A DNA stretch of 64,000 nt from Lachnospiraceae bacterium AB2028 (GCA_000621425.1 JHYJ01000006.1:279393-343392), one strand, 5' to 3'. Positions 9,029 to 19,008 are shown, counted from the first letter of the stretch. Notes: a model not told the origin generated them from the letters alone. Numbers and translations are program-made.

Positions 9029-10366
9029 ATGAGGATTGCTGTTATTGGAACCGGATATGTAGGTCTGGTCACGGGCACATGCTTTTCAGACATGGGAAAT
9101 GATGTCTGGTGTGTGGATGTGGATGCGGATAAGATCGAGAGGCTTAAGCAGGGAATAATTCCCATATATGAGCCGGGCCTGTCGGACCTTGTACTTAAGA
9201 ATTTCAAAGCCGGTTCGCTGCGGTTTACTACAAAAATAGAAGAGGCGCTGGAGAAGGCAAATATATGCTTTATAGCAGTGGGTACGCCTATGGGTGAGGA
9301 CGGATCTGCGGATCTTCATTATGTGCTGGAGGTTGCTAAGAGCATAGGCCAGACCATGAAACGCCATATGTATGTGGTGGATAAGTCTACGGTTCCTGTG
9401 GGAACAGCTTTGAAAGTACGCGATACCATACAGAAGGCTCTTAATGACAGGGGGTCAGACCTTACTTTTGATGTGATTTCCAATCCGGAGTTCCTGAAGG
9501 AGGGAACGGCCGTATCGGATTGCATGCGTCCGGACAGAATCGTAATTGGTGCTGATACTGACGACGCTGCAGAAGTGATGCGTGAGTTGTATAGGCACTA
9601 TGTGCTTAACACTGATACATTTATCCTTATGGATGTAGCCAGTGCTGAGATGACGAAATATACCGCAAATTCAATGCTTGCCACAAAGATCTCTTTTATG
9701 AATGAAATATCCAGGATATGTGAGCAGGTAGGAGCAGATGTCAATAAAGTAAGGAAGGGCATAGGATCTGATAAGCGTATAGGCTACAGCTTTATCTATC
9801 CCGGCTGCGGATACGGCGGAAGCTGTTTCCCTAAGGATGTAAAAGCGCTTATAAGCACTGCAGCTGAGTATGGCTATGATGCAAAACTTCTTGCTGCTGT
9901 TGAGGATGTAAATAAGGCACAGAAACATGTTATATCCAATAAGGTGAAAGAGTGTTTTGGAAATGACTTAAGCGGAAAGAAATTTGCCGTATGGGGGCTT
10001 TCATTCAAGCCTGATACGGATGACATGCGTGAGGCATCATCCATAACGATAATCAACGACCTGACGGAAGCTGGGGCAGAGATAGTCGCATATGATCCCA
10101 AGGCTGTAGAAGAGGCAAAGAAATGCTATCTTAAAGACAACAATCATGTTGCATATGTGGAGAATAAGTATGATGCCCTTAAGGATGCGGATGCTCTTAT
10201 ACTGGTTACTGAATGGAAGGAATTCAGAAGCCCGGATTTCGAGAGGATGAAGGAGCTGCTTAAGAATCCGGTTATATTTGACGGAAGGAATATCTACGGT
10301 ACATATACTGCAAATAAGAACGGTTTTGACTACTATCAGATAGGCGTAAGGTCATCCAAGGCATAA
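9029..10366 (+). CDS. ugd: UDP-glucose 6-dehydrogenase
   Basis: This enzyme oxidises UDP-glucose to UDP-glucuronate in two NAD-dependent steps, giving a precursor for acidic surface polymers. It has 445 residues, the normal length. The N-terminal Rossmann motif GTGYVG is at 7-12 and the catalytic cysteine is C266 within GCGYGGSCFPKD. The conserved STVPVGT is near 120 and NPEFLKEG near 152. TAGGAGG precedes the ATG. It is 37 bases behind the giant vWA gene and could be cotranscribed with it. A general UDP-sugar dehydrogenase with another hexose substrate is possible but less likely. Confidence 0.94.
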   Translation: MRIAVIGTGYVGLVTGTCFSDMGNDVWCVDVDADKIERLKQGIIPIYEPGLSDLVLKNFKAGSLRFTTKIEEALEKANICFIAVGTPMGEDGSADLHYVLEVAKSIGQTMKRHMYVVDKSTVPVGTALKVRDTIQKALNDRGSDLTFDVISNPEFLKEGTAVSDCMRPDRIVIGADTDDAAEVMRELYRHYVLNTDTFILMDVASAEMTKYTANSMLATKISFMNEISRICEQVGADVNKVRKGIGSDKRIGYSFIYPGCGYGGSCFPKDVKALISTAAEYGYDAKLLAAVEDVNKAQKHVISNKVKECFGNDLSGKKFAVWGLSFKPDTDDMREASSITIINDLTEAGAEIVAYDPKAVEEAKKCYLKDNNHVAYVENKYDALKDADALILVTEWKEFRSPDFERMKELLKNPVIFDGRNIYGTYTANKNGFDYYQIGVRSSKA

Positions 10367-10438
10367 ATTTGCCCCACACCCAAATGGTGGGGATGAGCTG
10401 TTGATTTTTATAATAATATATAAAAGTAAACAGTTTTA

Positions 10439-10447
10439 TGGTAAAAT
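10439..10447 (+). promoter_or_regulatory. weak extended -10 candidate before the SPFH gene
   Basis: The 200-base gap 10367-10566 holds a short CCCCAC/GTGGGG hairpin (about 10371-10391) behind ugd without a clear U-run, and TGGTAAAAT at 10439-10447. The same TATGGTAAAAT string stands upstream of ppdK. No convincing -35 is seen. Confidence 0.3.
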
Positions 10448-10566
10448 GAATCCGGTGCAGATAACCTGCGTCGTGTGTGATTCATAAAAATTGTAACTGT
10501 TCAGAATCAGATGGGTTATGAATGGTTGCGGTGAATTACAATTTTATTCAAGAAGGGAGAAGTAAT

Positions 10567-11949
10567 ATGGGATTAATTCAGGCAATTAAGGCATCAGGTA
10601 TTGCCGGCGCTGCAATGGGAGCCGGCAGCAGTGTTCTTGCCGATCAGTGGAAAGAGTATTTTTACTGTGATGCAATGGACAAGAATGTTCTTATGACCGT
10701 AGGTCAGAAGAAGACAACCAAGAACTCTGCAAATACCAAGGGGAGTGACAACATCATATCCAACGGATCAAGGATTGCAGTGGCTGACGGCCAGTGCATG
10801 ATCATCGTTGATAACGGCAAGATCGTTGAGGTCTGTGCAGAACCCGGTGAATTCACTTATGATACATCAACCGAGCCCAGCATATTCTACGGCGGACTTG
10901 GCAAGGGCATACTTGATTCGTTCAAGAAGTGGGGTGAGCGTATCACTTTCGGCGGAGATACAGCCCGCGTACAGAAGGTTTATTATTTTAACTTACTGGA
11001 GATAATGGACAACAAATTCGGTACACCGAATCCCGTTATGTTCCGTGCAGTTGATAAGAATATCGGACTTGACCTGGAAGTAAACTTAAGATGTAACGGT
11101 ACATATTCCTACAGACTTACAGATCCTCTTGTATTCTATAAGAATGTTGCAGGTAATATTGCTGACGGTTACTATACAAGGGACAAGATCGATGCACAGC
11201 TTAAGGCTGAGTTCATCGATGCACTTGGAACCGGCCTTGCAGAGATTGCTGACTTAGAGATCCGTCCCAACCAGCTTCCTAAGCATACCGAAGAGCTTAA
11301 GAATGCCATGAACAATGCACTGGCTGAAAGCTGGGCTCAGGACAGAGGTATCAGCATTGAGAAGATCGCAATGTCTGTTCCTACTCTTACACCTGAAGAC
11401 ATGAAGATGATCCAGGATCTGCAGAGGGCAAGCGCTATGGGTAACAGCGCAGCTATGATGGCTGGTACCATGACGGCAGCTACAGCAGACGCTATGAAGA
11501 CTGCAGCAGGCAACTCTGCCGGCGCTATGACAGGTTTCATGGGAATGGGTTTCGCTCAGAATGCAGCAGGCGCTAATACAATATCTAATCTTGCAGCTCA
11601 GGCTCAGCAGCAGCAGGCACAGCCCGCTCCGCAGGCTGCACCTCAGATGCAGGCAGCAGGTGTGGTTGCAGCAGCCGGCTGGAAGTGTGGCAAGTGCGGC
11701 AAGGACGGCAATACCGGTAAGTTCTGTGCAGAGTGCGGTGAGGCTAAGCCTGCGGACGCAGAAGGCTGGAAATGCTCATGCGGCGCTGTAAATAAGGGTA
11801 AGTTCTGCCAGGAGTGCGGAGCTAAGAAACCTGAAGGCGCACCTCTTTACAGATGTGACAAGTGCGGCTGGGAGCCCGAGGATCCTCATAATCCTCCTAA
11901 GTTCTGTCCTGAGTGCGGCGATATATTCGACGACAACGATAAGGTTTGA
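10567..11949 (+). CDS. SPFH-domain protein with C-terminal zinc ribbons
   Basis: A 460-residue member of the SPFH 'virion core' family (YdjI-like). The N-terminal two thirds show the family pattern, including VGQKKTTKNSANTKGSDN near 45-62 and a band-7-like core. An Ala/Gln/Met-rich linker (about 290-370) joins to three C-x2-C type zinc ribbons at the end, each with paired CxxC or CxC knuckles. GAAGGAGAAG supports the ATG at 10567 over an open upstream extension from 10522. In Bacillus the relative acts with PspA-like membrane-stress proteins; no pspA is nearby, so a membrane-scaffold role here is inferred only. Confidence 0.82.
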   Translation: MGLIQAIKASGIAGAAMGAGSSVLADQWKEYFYCDAMDKNVLMTVGQKKTTKNSANTKGSDNIISNGSRIAVADGQCMIIVDNGKIVEVCAEPGEFTYDTSTEPSIFYGGLGKGILDSFKKWGERITFGGDTARVQKVYYFNLLEIMDNKFGTPNPVMFRAVDKNIGLDLEVNLRCNGTYSYRLTDPLVFYKNVAGNIADGYYTRDKIDAQLKAEFIDALGTGLAEIADLEIRPNQLPKHTEELKNAMNNALAESWAQDRGISIEKIAMSVPTLTPEDMKMIQDLQRASAMGNSAAMMAGTMTAATADAMKTAAGNSAGAMTGFMGMGFAQNAAGANTISNLAAQAQQQQAQPAPQAAPQMQAAGVVAAAGWKCGKCGKDGNTGKFCAECGEAKPADAEGWKCSCGAVNKGKFCQECGAKKPEGAPLYRCDKCGWEPEDPHNPPKFCPECGDIFDDNDKV

Positions 11950-11995
11950 TCATAGGGGAGAAGGCTGCATTCAGTAGCCGGTAAGAATTAAAAAC

Positions 11996-12038
11996 AAGGC
12001 ACCGTTTCAGATGTGTATCATCGGAGCGGTGCCTTTTT
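11996..12038 (+). terminator. terminator between convergent genes
   Basis: The stem AAGGCACCG/CGGTGCCTT is followed by a T-run on the plus strand. The complement also ends in a T-rich stretch (CCTTGTTTTTAA), so it can serve both the SPFH gene and the convergent exonuclease gene. Confidence 0.85.
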
Positions 12039-12084
12039 CATTATTTATTATGAATCTGTTAAGTGTTTGGTTATGAGGTTTCCA

Positions 12085-13011
12085 TCATTTTTTTGTGGGG
12101 ACTTTCTTTGCCTGTTCAGACATTTTAAGATAATCCTGTTCGGATGCGAGAGTTGTTATCTTTTCTGCATAGAAACCGCCAAGTTCACCGGGACGGATTC
12201 GCATGAGACCGGTAACATAGCCATGTTCATTGCATTTTCCTGCAGCATGGTAGTTTTTACCGGAATGGTTGAACCAGTTTATTTTTCTTTTCAGGGCCCG
12301 TCCCTTGCAGATAGGACACCAGAGAGTTGATATGGCCTTGTCATTCAGTATTTCTTCTTTTGAGTCAAAAGCGTGCGAATAGACGGTATGTCCTGTGGAA
12401 GTACTCACGTGTATTTCCTCGTCCCTTGTTGCAGGAAGGTGATAAACATCATATGCGGGATTACCTTTAATGATGTCGGCAGGAATCAGTTTAAGTATCT
12501 TGGATGTGTAATAGGCATCACTGTATGCTCTGTGGAATTGTACATCTTTTACGATGCTCATCCTGTCGACTGCTGTCTCAAGTGAGTATTGCTGCATATC
12601 GTCTATCATTATGCTGTACAGTTTCTGTACATCAATGTAGCAGAACGGTTTGTCAGAGAGCGGTGCCATGGAGTAGAAGGTCATGTTACGCTGGAGCTCT
12701 GTAAGATCCTGATTTCCCCATGTACAGAAAATGCAGTCCTCACCACACCATTCAAGAAATTTTCCGGCAACGATTTCAAAGCTTTCGCCGCTTTCCAGTT
12801 CTCCGGGTTTTAAGCTGAGCATTTTAACAATATGCCTGTTAAGGCGGCTGTATACCTGGGGTTTAATGACGCGGCTAAATTTAGAGACCAGTTCAAAACG
12901 GTCATTTAGTCTGACCGCACCGATCTCTATTATCTCGAAGGGAAGGGGACGGGACTTGCTGTCCAGGCCTTCCGGCTGATTCCATTCTAAGTCAAAAACT
13001 ATATAATTCAT
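12085..13011 (-). CDS. DEDDh 3'-5' exonuclease with C-terminal zinc-binding region
   Basis: A 308-residue protein on the minus strand. The N-terminus YIVFDLEWNQP with EIIEIGAV carries the first D-E pair of the DEDDh exonuclease superfamily, and HRAYSDAYYT near 165 gives the last H-x4-D. Domain order resembles ERI1/KapD-type RNA or DNA exonucleases. The C-terminal third has LWCPICKGRA and a later cysteine/histidine pair that could bind zinc. I chose the ATG at 13011 because the family begins there; the open extension to 13092 is hydrophobic and unlike it. No strong ribosome site is seen. Substrate unknown. Confidence 0.85.
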   Translation of the reverse strand: MNYIVFDLEWNQPEGLDSKSRPLPFEIIEIGAVRLNDRFELVSKFSRVIKPQVYSRLNRHIVKMLSLKPGELESGESFEIVAGKFLEWCGEDCIFCTWGNQDLTELQRNMTFYSMAPLSDKPFCYIDVQKLYSIMIDDMQQYSLETAVDRMSIVKDVQFHRAYSDAYYTSKILKLIPADIIKGNPAYDVYHLPATRDEEIHVSTSTGHTVYSHAFDSKEEILNDKAISTLWCPICKGRALKRKINWFNHSGKNYHAAGKCNEHGYVTGLMRIRPGELGGFYAEKITTLASEQDYLKMSEQAKKVPTKK

Positions 13012-13108
13012 ACGTAAAAAATAATAACATAAATGCTTATTACTGAAAAGAAGGGAAAAAATGCACAAAAAGACCGCTGGAAATAACACCAAAATGTATA
13101 TAGTTACA

Positions 13109-13137
13109 TTGAAAAAAAGCGGTGAGTATGATATATT
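13109..13137 (+). promoter_or_regulatory. sigma-A promoter for the lipoprotein gene
   Basis: TTGAAA (13109-13114), 17 bases, TATATT (13132-13137), with a TG one base before the -10. The start would fall near 13144. That rules out the ATG at 13138 and supports the TTG at 13186 as the start of the gene. Confidence 0.75.
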
Positions 13138-13185
13138 ATGGTGTGCGTATTGTATAAGGTTTCAGGCGCATTTTTGGAGGCAACT

Positions 13186-13797
13186 TTGAAAACGGTTATT
13201 TTTAATAAATTAAGACAGTGTTGCGCGTTATGTCTTGTTGCTGTTTCTTTTCTTTTCATTGCCGGATGTACGAACGGTAATCAGGAGCTGGAAGATAAAA
13301 CAGTCATTACTGTGGAAAAAGACGGTTCGGTAAAGGCTAAGCTTGTTGAGAGCTTTGCGGAGAGTTATTACAGCCAGGATGAGCTTATACAGATGGTTAA
13401 CGATGAGTTGGCTGACTATAATTCAAAGCACGGCGAAGGCTCTATTGTGATGGAAAGCTACGAGCTTGCAGACGGACTTATGCATATTGATTTTTCTTTT
13501 GCTACAGTCAGCGCATACAATGACTATATGGATGATGATATTTTTGTCGGTACAGTTAGCGAAGCTTATTCGGCAGGATTTGATTTCAATCGTTTGCTCA
13601 GCAAGGCATCAGCATCGGAAAATACCATAGGTAAGAATGACCTGATGGGGATGGGAGACAAGAAAATCATTGTGCTGGACGGTGATGCTATAGTTAAGGC
13701 GCCGGCAAAGATTAAATATTATTCCCAGGGAATGCTTAAAGGGGATGCCAAGACTGTCAGTGCGGTCGGAGACGGGATTTATTTTGTGGTATATTGA
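13186..13797 (+). CDS. putative lipoprotein, unknown function
   Basis: A 203-residue protein with a positively charged N-terminus, a hydrophobic stretch and the lipobox F-I-A-G-C, so it is probably exported and lipid-anchored. TTG at 13186 is chosen because GGAGG (13176-13180) lies five bases upstream and the promoter at 13109-13137 excludes earlier starts. The mature part has no recognised motif; it is acidic in the middle, and residues about 80-130 alternate like a beta-rich domain. It is transcribed alone, divergently from the exonuclease, and is followed by glyS. I do not recognise the family. Confidence 0.8.
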   Translation: MKTVIFNKLRQCCALCLVAVSFLFIAGCTNGNQELEDKTVITVEKDGSVKAKLVESFAESYYSQDELIQMVNDELADYNSKHGEGSIVMESYELADGLMHIDFSFATVSAYNDYMDDDIFVGTVSEAYSAGFDFNRLLSKASASENTIGKNDLMGMGDKKIIVLDGDAIVKAPAKIKYYSQGMLKGDAKTVSAVGDGIYFVVY

Positions 13798-13870
13798 TGC
13801 CATTGATTTGATGTTGGAAATCTAAATTTGAGTATAGAATTGAAATTATAATATCAGGAGGATAAAGGAA

Positions 13871-15271
13871 ATGGAAAAGACACTTGATAAGATAAAGAAT
13901 CTCGCAAAGGGAAGGGGCTTTATCTTTCCCGGATCAGAGATATATGGCGGGCTGGCAAATACCTGGGACTACGGCAGCCTTGGTGTTGAACTCAAGAACA
14001 ATGTTAAAAAAGCTTGGTGGCAGAAGTTCGTACAGGAGTCTCCCTACAATGTAGGTGTTGACTGTGCCATTCTTATGAATCCCCAGACATGGATAGCATC
14101 CGGTCATCTTGGATCCTTTTCAGATCCTCTGATGGACTGCCGTGAGTGTCATGAGCGTTTTCGCGCGGACAAGGTTATAGAGGATTATGCAGCAGAGAAG
14201 GGGCTTACTCTTGAGTCTTCCGTTGACGGCTGGACAACAGAGCAGATGATGGATTACATCAAGGAAAATTCCATTCCCTGTCCTTCTTGTGGAAAGCATA
14301 ACTTTACTGATATTAGACAGTTCAATCTTATGTTCAAGACCTTCCAGGGTGTTACGGAAGATGCCAAGGATGTAGTTTATTTAAGACCTGAGACTGCACA
14401 GGGTATATTCGTTAACTTTAAGAATGTACAGAGATCCACCAGAAAGAAGATTCCTTTTGGTATTGGTCAGGTGGGTAAGTCTTTCAGAAATGAGATCACA
14501 CCCGGTAACTTCACTTTCAGGACAAGGGAATTTGAGCAGATGGAACTGGAGTTCTTCTGCAAACCCGGAACTGACCTTGAGTGGTTCCAGTACTGGAGAG
14601 GTTTCTGCCGTGACTGGCTGATCTCCCTCGGAATAAAAGAAGAGGAACTGCGTCTGCGTGACCATGATCCTGCAGAGCTTGCATTTTATTCAAAGGGAAC
14701 AACAGATATCGAGTTCCTGTTCCCTACCATAGGCTGGGGCGAGCTTTGGGGCATAGCTGACCGTACTGATTATGATCTTACACAGCATATGAATGTATCA
14801 AAGCAGGACCTTTCATATTTCGATGATGAGTCAAATGAAAAATATGTGCCTTATGTAATTGAGCCTTCGCTTGGTGCGGACAGGGTAGTGCTTGCTTTCC
14901 TTTGTGCTGCTTATGACGAGGAGAATATCGGTACGGAAGATAAGCCGGATATGAGAACTGTACTTCATTTCCATCCTGCACTTGCACCTGTAAAGATTGG
15001 TGTGCTGCCGCTCTCAAAGAAACTTGCTGAAGGTGCAGAAAAGATTTATGCACAGCTTTCAAAGAAATATAACTGTGAATATGATGACAGGCAGGCTATC
15101 GGAAAGCGTTATCGCCGTCAGGATGAGATAGGAACACCATATTGTGTAACCTATGACTTTGATTCAGAGACTGACGGATGCGTAACGGTCCGTGACCGTG
15201 ATACCATGCAGCAGGAGCGTATTGCAATAGCTGACCTGGATGCATACTTTGCGGATAAATTTACGTTCTGA
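13871..15271 (+). CDS. glyS: glycyl-tRNA synthetase, single-chain class II
   Basis: Charges tRNA-Gly with glycine. The 466-residue protein is the homodimeric (eukaryote/archaea/Firmicutes) type and not the alpha2-beta2 form. [15 protein letters not shown] opens the protein, class II motif 2 is around [19 protein letters not shown], and the glycine-recognition acidic residues and motif 3 (GADR) are present in the second half, followed by a HGTP anticodon-binding domain ([11 protein letters not shown]). AGGAGG lies before the ATG. Only 73 bases separate it from the lipoprotein gene, too few for a T-box leader. Confidence 0.97.
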   Translation: MEKTLDKIKNLAKGRGFIFPGSEIYGGLANTWDYGSLGVELKNNVKKAWWQKFVQESPYNVGVDCAILMNPQTWIASGHLGSFSDPLMDCRECHERFRADKVIEDYAAEKGLTLESSVDGWTTEQMMDYIKENSIPCPSCGKHNFTDIRQFNLMFKTFQGVTEDAKDVVYLRPETAQGIFVNFKNVQRSTRKKIPFGIGQVGKSFRNEITPGNFTFRTREFEQMELEFFCKPGTDLEWFQYWRGFCRDWLISLGIKEEELRLRDHDPAELAFYSKGTTDIEFLFPTIGWGELWGIADRTDYDLTQHMNVSKQDLSYFDDESNEKYVPYVIEPSLGADRVVLAFLCAAYDEENIGTEDKPDMRTVLHFHPALAPVKIGVLPLSKKLAEGAEKIYAQLSKKYNCEYDDRQAIGKRYRRQDEIGTPYCVTYDFDSETDGCVTVRDRDTMQQERIAIADLDAYFADKFTF

Positions 15272-15279
15272 TAATTGAT

Positions 15280-18000
15280 ATGGTTTCTTTACTGTATGGT
15301 CTGCTGGTACAACCTATAGAATACCTTATTGAAGTCATTTTTTGGCTTATGTATGGGATATTAGACAATGTCCCTATGGCTATTATTTCCGTGAGTATTC
15401 TTGTGAGTTTCCTTGTACTACCGCTATATCTGCGGGCAGATTCCATACAGGAAGATGAGCGAAAAAAACAGAAACAGATGGATGCCTGGGCGAAGCATAT
15501 CCGGAAGAATTTTTCCGGAGATGAGAGATATATGCTTCAGACAGCATATTACAGGGAAATGCAGTATAGGCCGTTGTACGCTTTAAGGAGCGTACTGCCG
15601 TTAATGTTGCAGATCCCTTTTTTTTTGGCTGCATACCATTATCTGTCGCATCTGGAAATTCTTAATGCCAGCAGCTTAGGGCCTATATTAAGTCTTGGTG
15701 AGCCGGATTCGCTTATAAAGATAGGAAATATTTCAATACATATACTGCCGGTCCTTATGACGGTTATAAACTGTATTTCCGGTCTGGTATATACTGAAAA
15801 GGGTGAGATAAAGCAGCGGATTCAGATTTTCGGAACAGCTTTAGTTTTTCTGGTACTCCTGTATGAAAGTCCTTCCGGTCTGGTACTATACTGGACGATG
15901 AATAATGTTTTTTCGCTTCTTAAAAATGTTGTTCAGAAACATGTAAAAAAACCGGGACGACTGCTGTCTATTCTGGCCTGTGTTTTTGCGGTGGTAATTC
16001 CTATATGGCTTGTTTTGTCGGGGCATGGTGCGAGTATTGTACAAGGCCGTGATTATGAGACAATGCTCCTATATCTGATGGTGATAGTGGCCCTTTGTGT
16101 TCCTATGCTGAAAAGGATGGGCGTGTTTGATTTTATATTAAGGATGTCACCCAGGGAAGATGCGGATGTGAAAACATGGCTTTTGATAGCATCTGCATTT
16201 GCTGTACTTATGGGATTGTATATCCCGGTCTCGGTAGTTTTCTCATCTCCGGGAGATTTTGTAAATCTTTATCATTACATTTCACCGCTTTATTATGTTG
16301 GCAGAACATTCTGTGTTTCAATAGGTGTTTTTCTGGTTTGGGGTGGTGTGATCTGGGTAGTAGCTTCAAAAAAAGCCAGGAATTATTATGTATATTTGCT
16401 TTTTGTAATGCTGGCAGGCTGCCTTCTTGATTACATGTGTTTTGAGCCGTTTGTCGGTAACTTAAGCAGGGAGTTGATTCTTGCTCTTGAACCTGATTAC
16501 AACAGGCCTGTACGTGTGGTAAATATGCTGTTGCTTATTGCGATTCTTGTAGTTGGATGGTTTATCTGGCTGAAGAGTAAAAAAGCTATGCAGATGATGG
16601 CTGGAGTATTACTCCTGTCACTGTCGGCTGTGTCCTGTTATCATTTTATCAGTGTAGGGAATTCGCTTGGGGAGATAAGGGCGGAGGCCGAACGGGAAAA
16701 TGAGGATATCTACATACGCCTGAGTACTACGGAGGAGAATGTTGTTGTTCTGATGCTTGATCGCATGATGGCGGTGTACCTTCCGTTTATTATGCAGGAA
16801 AGGCCGGAACTGGAAGCTCAGTTTGATGGTTTTGTTTATTACCCCAATACGGTTGCTACAGGATTATGCACTAATTATGGCTCGCCGGGGCTATATGGCG
16901 GATACGACTACACTACTTCGGCGATAAATGCCAGAAACGATCTTTCACTTATGGAAAAACATAATGAGGCATTAAGCATTATGCCTAGGCTGTTTAACGA
17001 GGCGGGGTATAGGGTTTCAGTGTGGGATCCACCTTATGCAAATTACCGTATTCCATCGGATCTTTCATACTTTGATCAGTATCCGGACATTAATGCCCTT
17101 CATATGGAAGGACGGCTGCAGATGCCTTTTGGGCAGGAAAAGTATAAAAAGCAAGTGGAGAGAAACTTCTTCTTTTACAGCGTGTTCAAGGTGATACCTA
17201 CCTTGTGGCAGGATGAAGTCTATGATGGCGGCAGTTATATGTCAGTAGAGAGTGTAGCGGACAATCAGACTTTTCTGGATGCATACGCAGTACTGGATTC
17301 GCTGCCCGAATTGACTGTTGCAGAAGATGACCCGGAGGGTTTTTTTCTGATTGCTGACAATAACACAACGCATGAACCCAGGGAAGTTCAGCTGCCGGAC
17401 TATACGGTTGTTGAGAATGTTGATAACTCGGCATATTCGGATCTGTATGCGGATAAGATATGTAATGGAAGGATACTTCATTTCTCAAGCGAAGGAGATG
17501 GTTTGGCGCAGTACCATGCTGATGTGGCTGCTATGATGGCGCTGGGAAGGTGGTTTGATGATCTGCGTGCAAAGGGTGTTTACGATAATACGCGTATCAT
17601 AATCGTATCGGATCATGGGGTTCCACGAGAGCAGTTTGCGGATATGATGATAAAAGGCGTGGATACCATGAGCTGTAATGCTTTTCTGATGGTAAAGGAT
17701 TTTAATTCTACCGGCTTTAAGACTGATGAAACATTTATGACTAACTGCGATACCCCGGCTATAGCATTTTCGGGGATTGTAGAAAAGCCTGTGAATCCGT
17801 ATACTGGTAATGAAATAAACATGGACGGCAAGAAGGATGGTGTTGATATTATGTGGGGGTCGGAAGGTGTTATATTCAACAATAACGGAAATGTATTCCT
17901 TCCGCTGGAAGCCGACTGGTTTCATGTGTCGGGGGATATATATCAGGAAGACAGCTGGTACGGACCTTTTGAAAAAAATGCTGACGGCACAGAAAAGTAA
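15280..18000 (+). CDS. YidC/Oxa1-like membrane domain fused to a sulfatase-like domain
   Basis: A 906-residue fusion. Residues 1-220 look like YidC/Oxa1: LYGLLVQPIEYLIE at the start and the signature PSGLVLYWTMNN at 198-209. The position that holds the essential groove arginine in Bacillus SpoIIIJ appears to be serine here (S43 in ILVSFLVLPL). Residues about 230-460 add roughly eight membrane segments. From about 485 an alkaline-phosphatase-superfamily domain begins: VVVLMLDR (D494), CTNYGSP with a candidate nucleophile T531, NNTTH (694-698) and VSDHG (D778, H779). This resembles LtaS-like and phosphoethanolamine-transferase folds. The gene starts 8 bases after glyS with no clear ribosome site, so translation may be coupled. 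A surface-polymer phosphotransferase role is inferred. Confidence 0.85.
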   Translation: MVSLLYGLLVQPIEYLIEVIFWLMYGILDNVPMAIISVSILVSFLVLPLYLRADSIQEDERKKQKQMDAWAKHIRKNFSGDERYMLQTAYYREMQYRPLYALRSVLPLMLQIPFFLAAYHYLSHLEILNASSLGPILSLGEPDSLIKIGNISIHILPVLMTVINCISGLVYTEKGEIKQRIQIFGTALVFLVLLYESPSGLVLYWTMNNVFSLLKNVVQKHVKKPGRLLSILACVFAVVIPIWLVLSGHGASIVQGRDYETMLLYLMVIVALCVPMLKRMGVFDFILRMSPREDADVKTWLLIASAFAVLMGLYIPVSVVFSSPGDFVNLYHYISPLYYVGRTFCVSIGVFLVWGGVIWVVASKKARNYYVYLLFVMLAGCLLDYMCFEPFVGNLSRELILALEPDYNRPVRVVNMLLLIAILVVGWFIWLKSKKAMQMMAGVLLLSLSAVSCYHFISVGNSLGEIRAEAERENEDIYIRLSTTEENVVVLMLDRMMAVYLPFIMQERPELEAQFDGFVYYPNTVATGLCTNYGSPGLYGGYDYTTSAINARNDLSLMEKHNEALSIMPRLFNEAGYRVSVWDPPYANYRIPSDLSYFDQYPDINALHMEGRLQMPFGQEKYKKQVERNFFFYSVFKVIPTLWQDEVYDGGSYMSVESVADNQTFLDAYAVLDSLPELTVAEDDPEGFFLIADNNTTHEPREVQLPDYTVVENVDNSAYSDLYADKICNGRILHFSSEGDGLAQYHADVAAMMALGRWFDDLRAKGVYDNTRIIIVSDHGVPREQFADMMIKGVDTMSCNAFLMVKDFNSTGFKTDETFMTNCDTPAIAFSGIVEKPVNPYTGNEINMDGKKDGVDIMWGSEGVIFNNNGNVFLPLEADWFHVSGDIYQEDSWYGPFEKNADGTEK

Positions 18001-18046
18001 TTGTTAACGGAACGGATGGTAAAAAAAATAACAGGAAGAGAGGTAA

Positions 18047-18982
18047 ATGAAGATGGGATTTTGTCCAAAATGCGGAAATAAAGTTGATGATGGTGCAGTG
18101 TGCAGCTGCTGCAGCGGCGGTGGTATGGCGCCCCGGAGCGGCAATTTTTCCGGTCAGCCGGGAAATGCCGATATGCCCCAGGGGGATTCTGCAGGGGGAC
18201 AGGCACAGGGAATGGCGTCCCAGGGCGGCATGGCCGGCCAGAATAACGGCGGACAGGCACAGCAGGGGAGTACAGGTTATCAGGGTAATCCCGGAGCTCA
18301 GGCTATGCCGGCAGTTCAGCCCCAGCCTGCTCCGCAGGGAAGTACGGAAAAGAAGCCGGCAGCACTTGTGGAGTTTTTTAAAAATTTCTTCAAGAGACCG
18401 GTGGATGCCATTGCAGATTTTTCAAGTAATTCATCCGTGCTGACATCATTTTTGCTTTATTTGATTACTCTGGTGTTGTCAATAGCGTGCATACCTTTCA
18501 CATATTTAGGGTCAGACATTTATTATGCAATAAAATATGACCGGGACTTCGATGCGACATTGACTTTCGGCGGATTTTTCAGGGATGCGGGTTATGACAT
18601 CTGGAGCATATTGATCTATGGAATCCTGTTCTCGCTGGTGGCTGTATTTACCATCAATTTCCTGGAGAAGGACTGCAAGGTTCAGTTCAATAATGTATTT
18701 TCTATTCTCGCTATGCGCGAGTTCCTGGGGGCGCTGTTAAGCGTGTTGTATACAATAGGTCGGATGATTCCTCTTGGCGTGCTGCGTAACAGCCTTATTC
18801 CGTCTATTGACACGGGACTGACGGTCTTTATAAGCGTTATGGCAATACTGGGTTTTGCAAAGCTTGCAAAGAATGAAAACAAGTCCCCGGCGGCATATAT
18901 GATTGCAACCCTGATAACTGTAGTTGTAACAGACCTGATACATTATGTTGTTACATTTACATACGGAATGATATTTGACTGA
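18047..18982 (+). CDS. zinc-ribbon membrane protein, Yip1-like
   Basis: A 311-residue protein. The N-terminus MGFCPKCGNKVDDG is a C-x2-C zinc ribbon, then about 80 residues rich in Gly, Gln and Pro, then a hydrophobic domain with about five predicted membrane segments from residue 135 to the end. The pattern matches the Yip1/DUF-type zinc-ribbon membrane proteins common in Clostridia; their function is unknown. The start could be 18047 or 18053, since AGAGAGG serves either. It probably shares a transcript with the fusion gene 46 bases upstream, and a terminator follows. Confidence 0.78.
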   Translation: MKMGFCPKCGNKVDDGAVCSCCSGGGMAPRSGNFSGQPGNADMPQGDSAGGQAQGMASQGGMAGQNNGGQAQQGSTGYQGNPGAQAMPAVQPQPAPQGSTEKKPAALVEFFKNFFKRPVDAIADFSSNSSVLTSFLLYLITLVLSIACIPFTYLGSDIYYAIKYDRDFDATLTFGGFFRDAGYDIWSILIYGILFSLVAVFTINFLEKDCKVQFNNVFSILAMREFLGALLSVLYTIGRMIPLGVLRNSLIPSIDTGLTVFISVMAILGFAKLAKNENKSPAAYMIATLITVVVTDLIHYVVTFTYGMIFD

Positions 18983-19008
18983 TAATATAATTTCATCCAG
19001 AAATGAAG

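Noticed and set aside
10367..10400. terminator behind ugd
   Set aside because: CCCCAC/GTGGGG is a short stem with no adjacent T-run.
13798..13870. T-box leader of glyS
   Set aside because: Only 73 bases are free, with no T-box sequence and no terminator stem.
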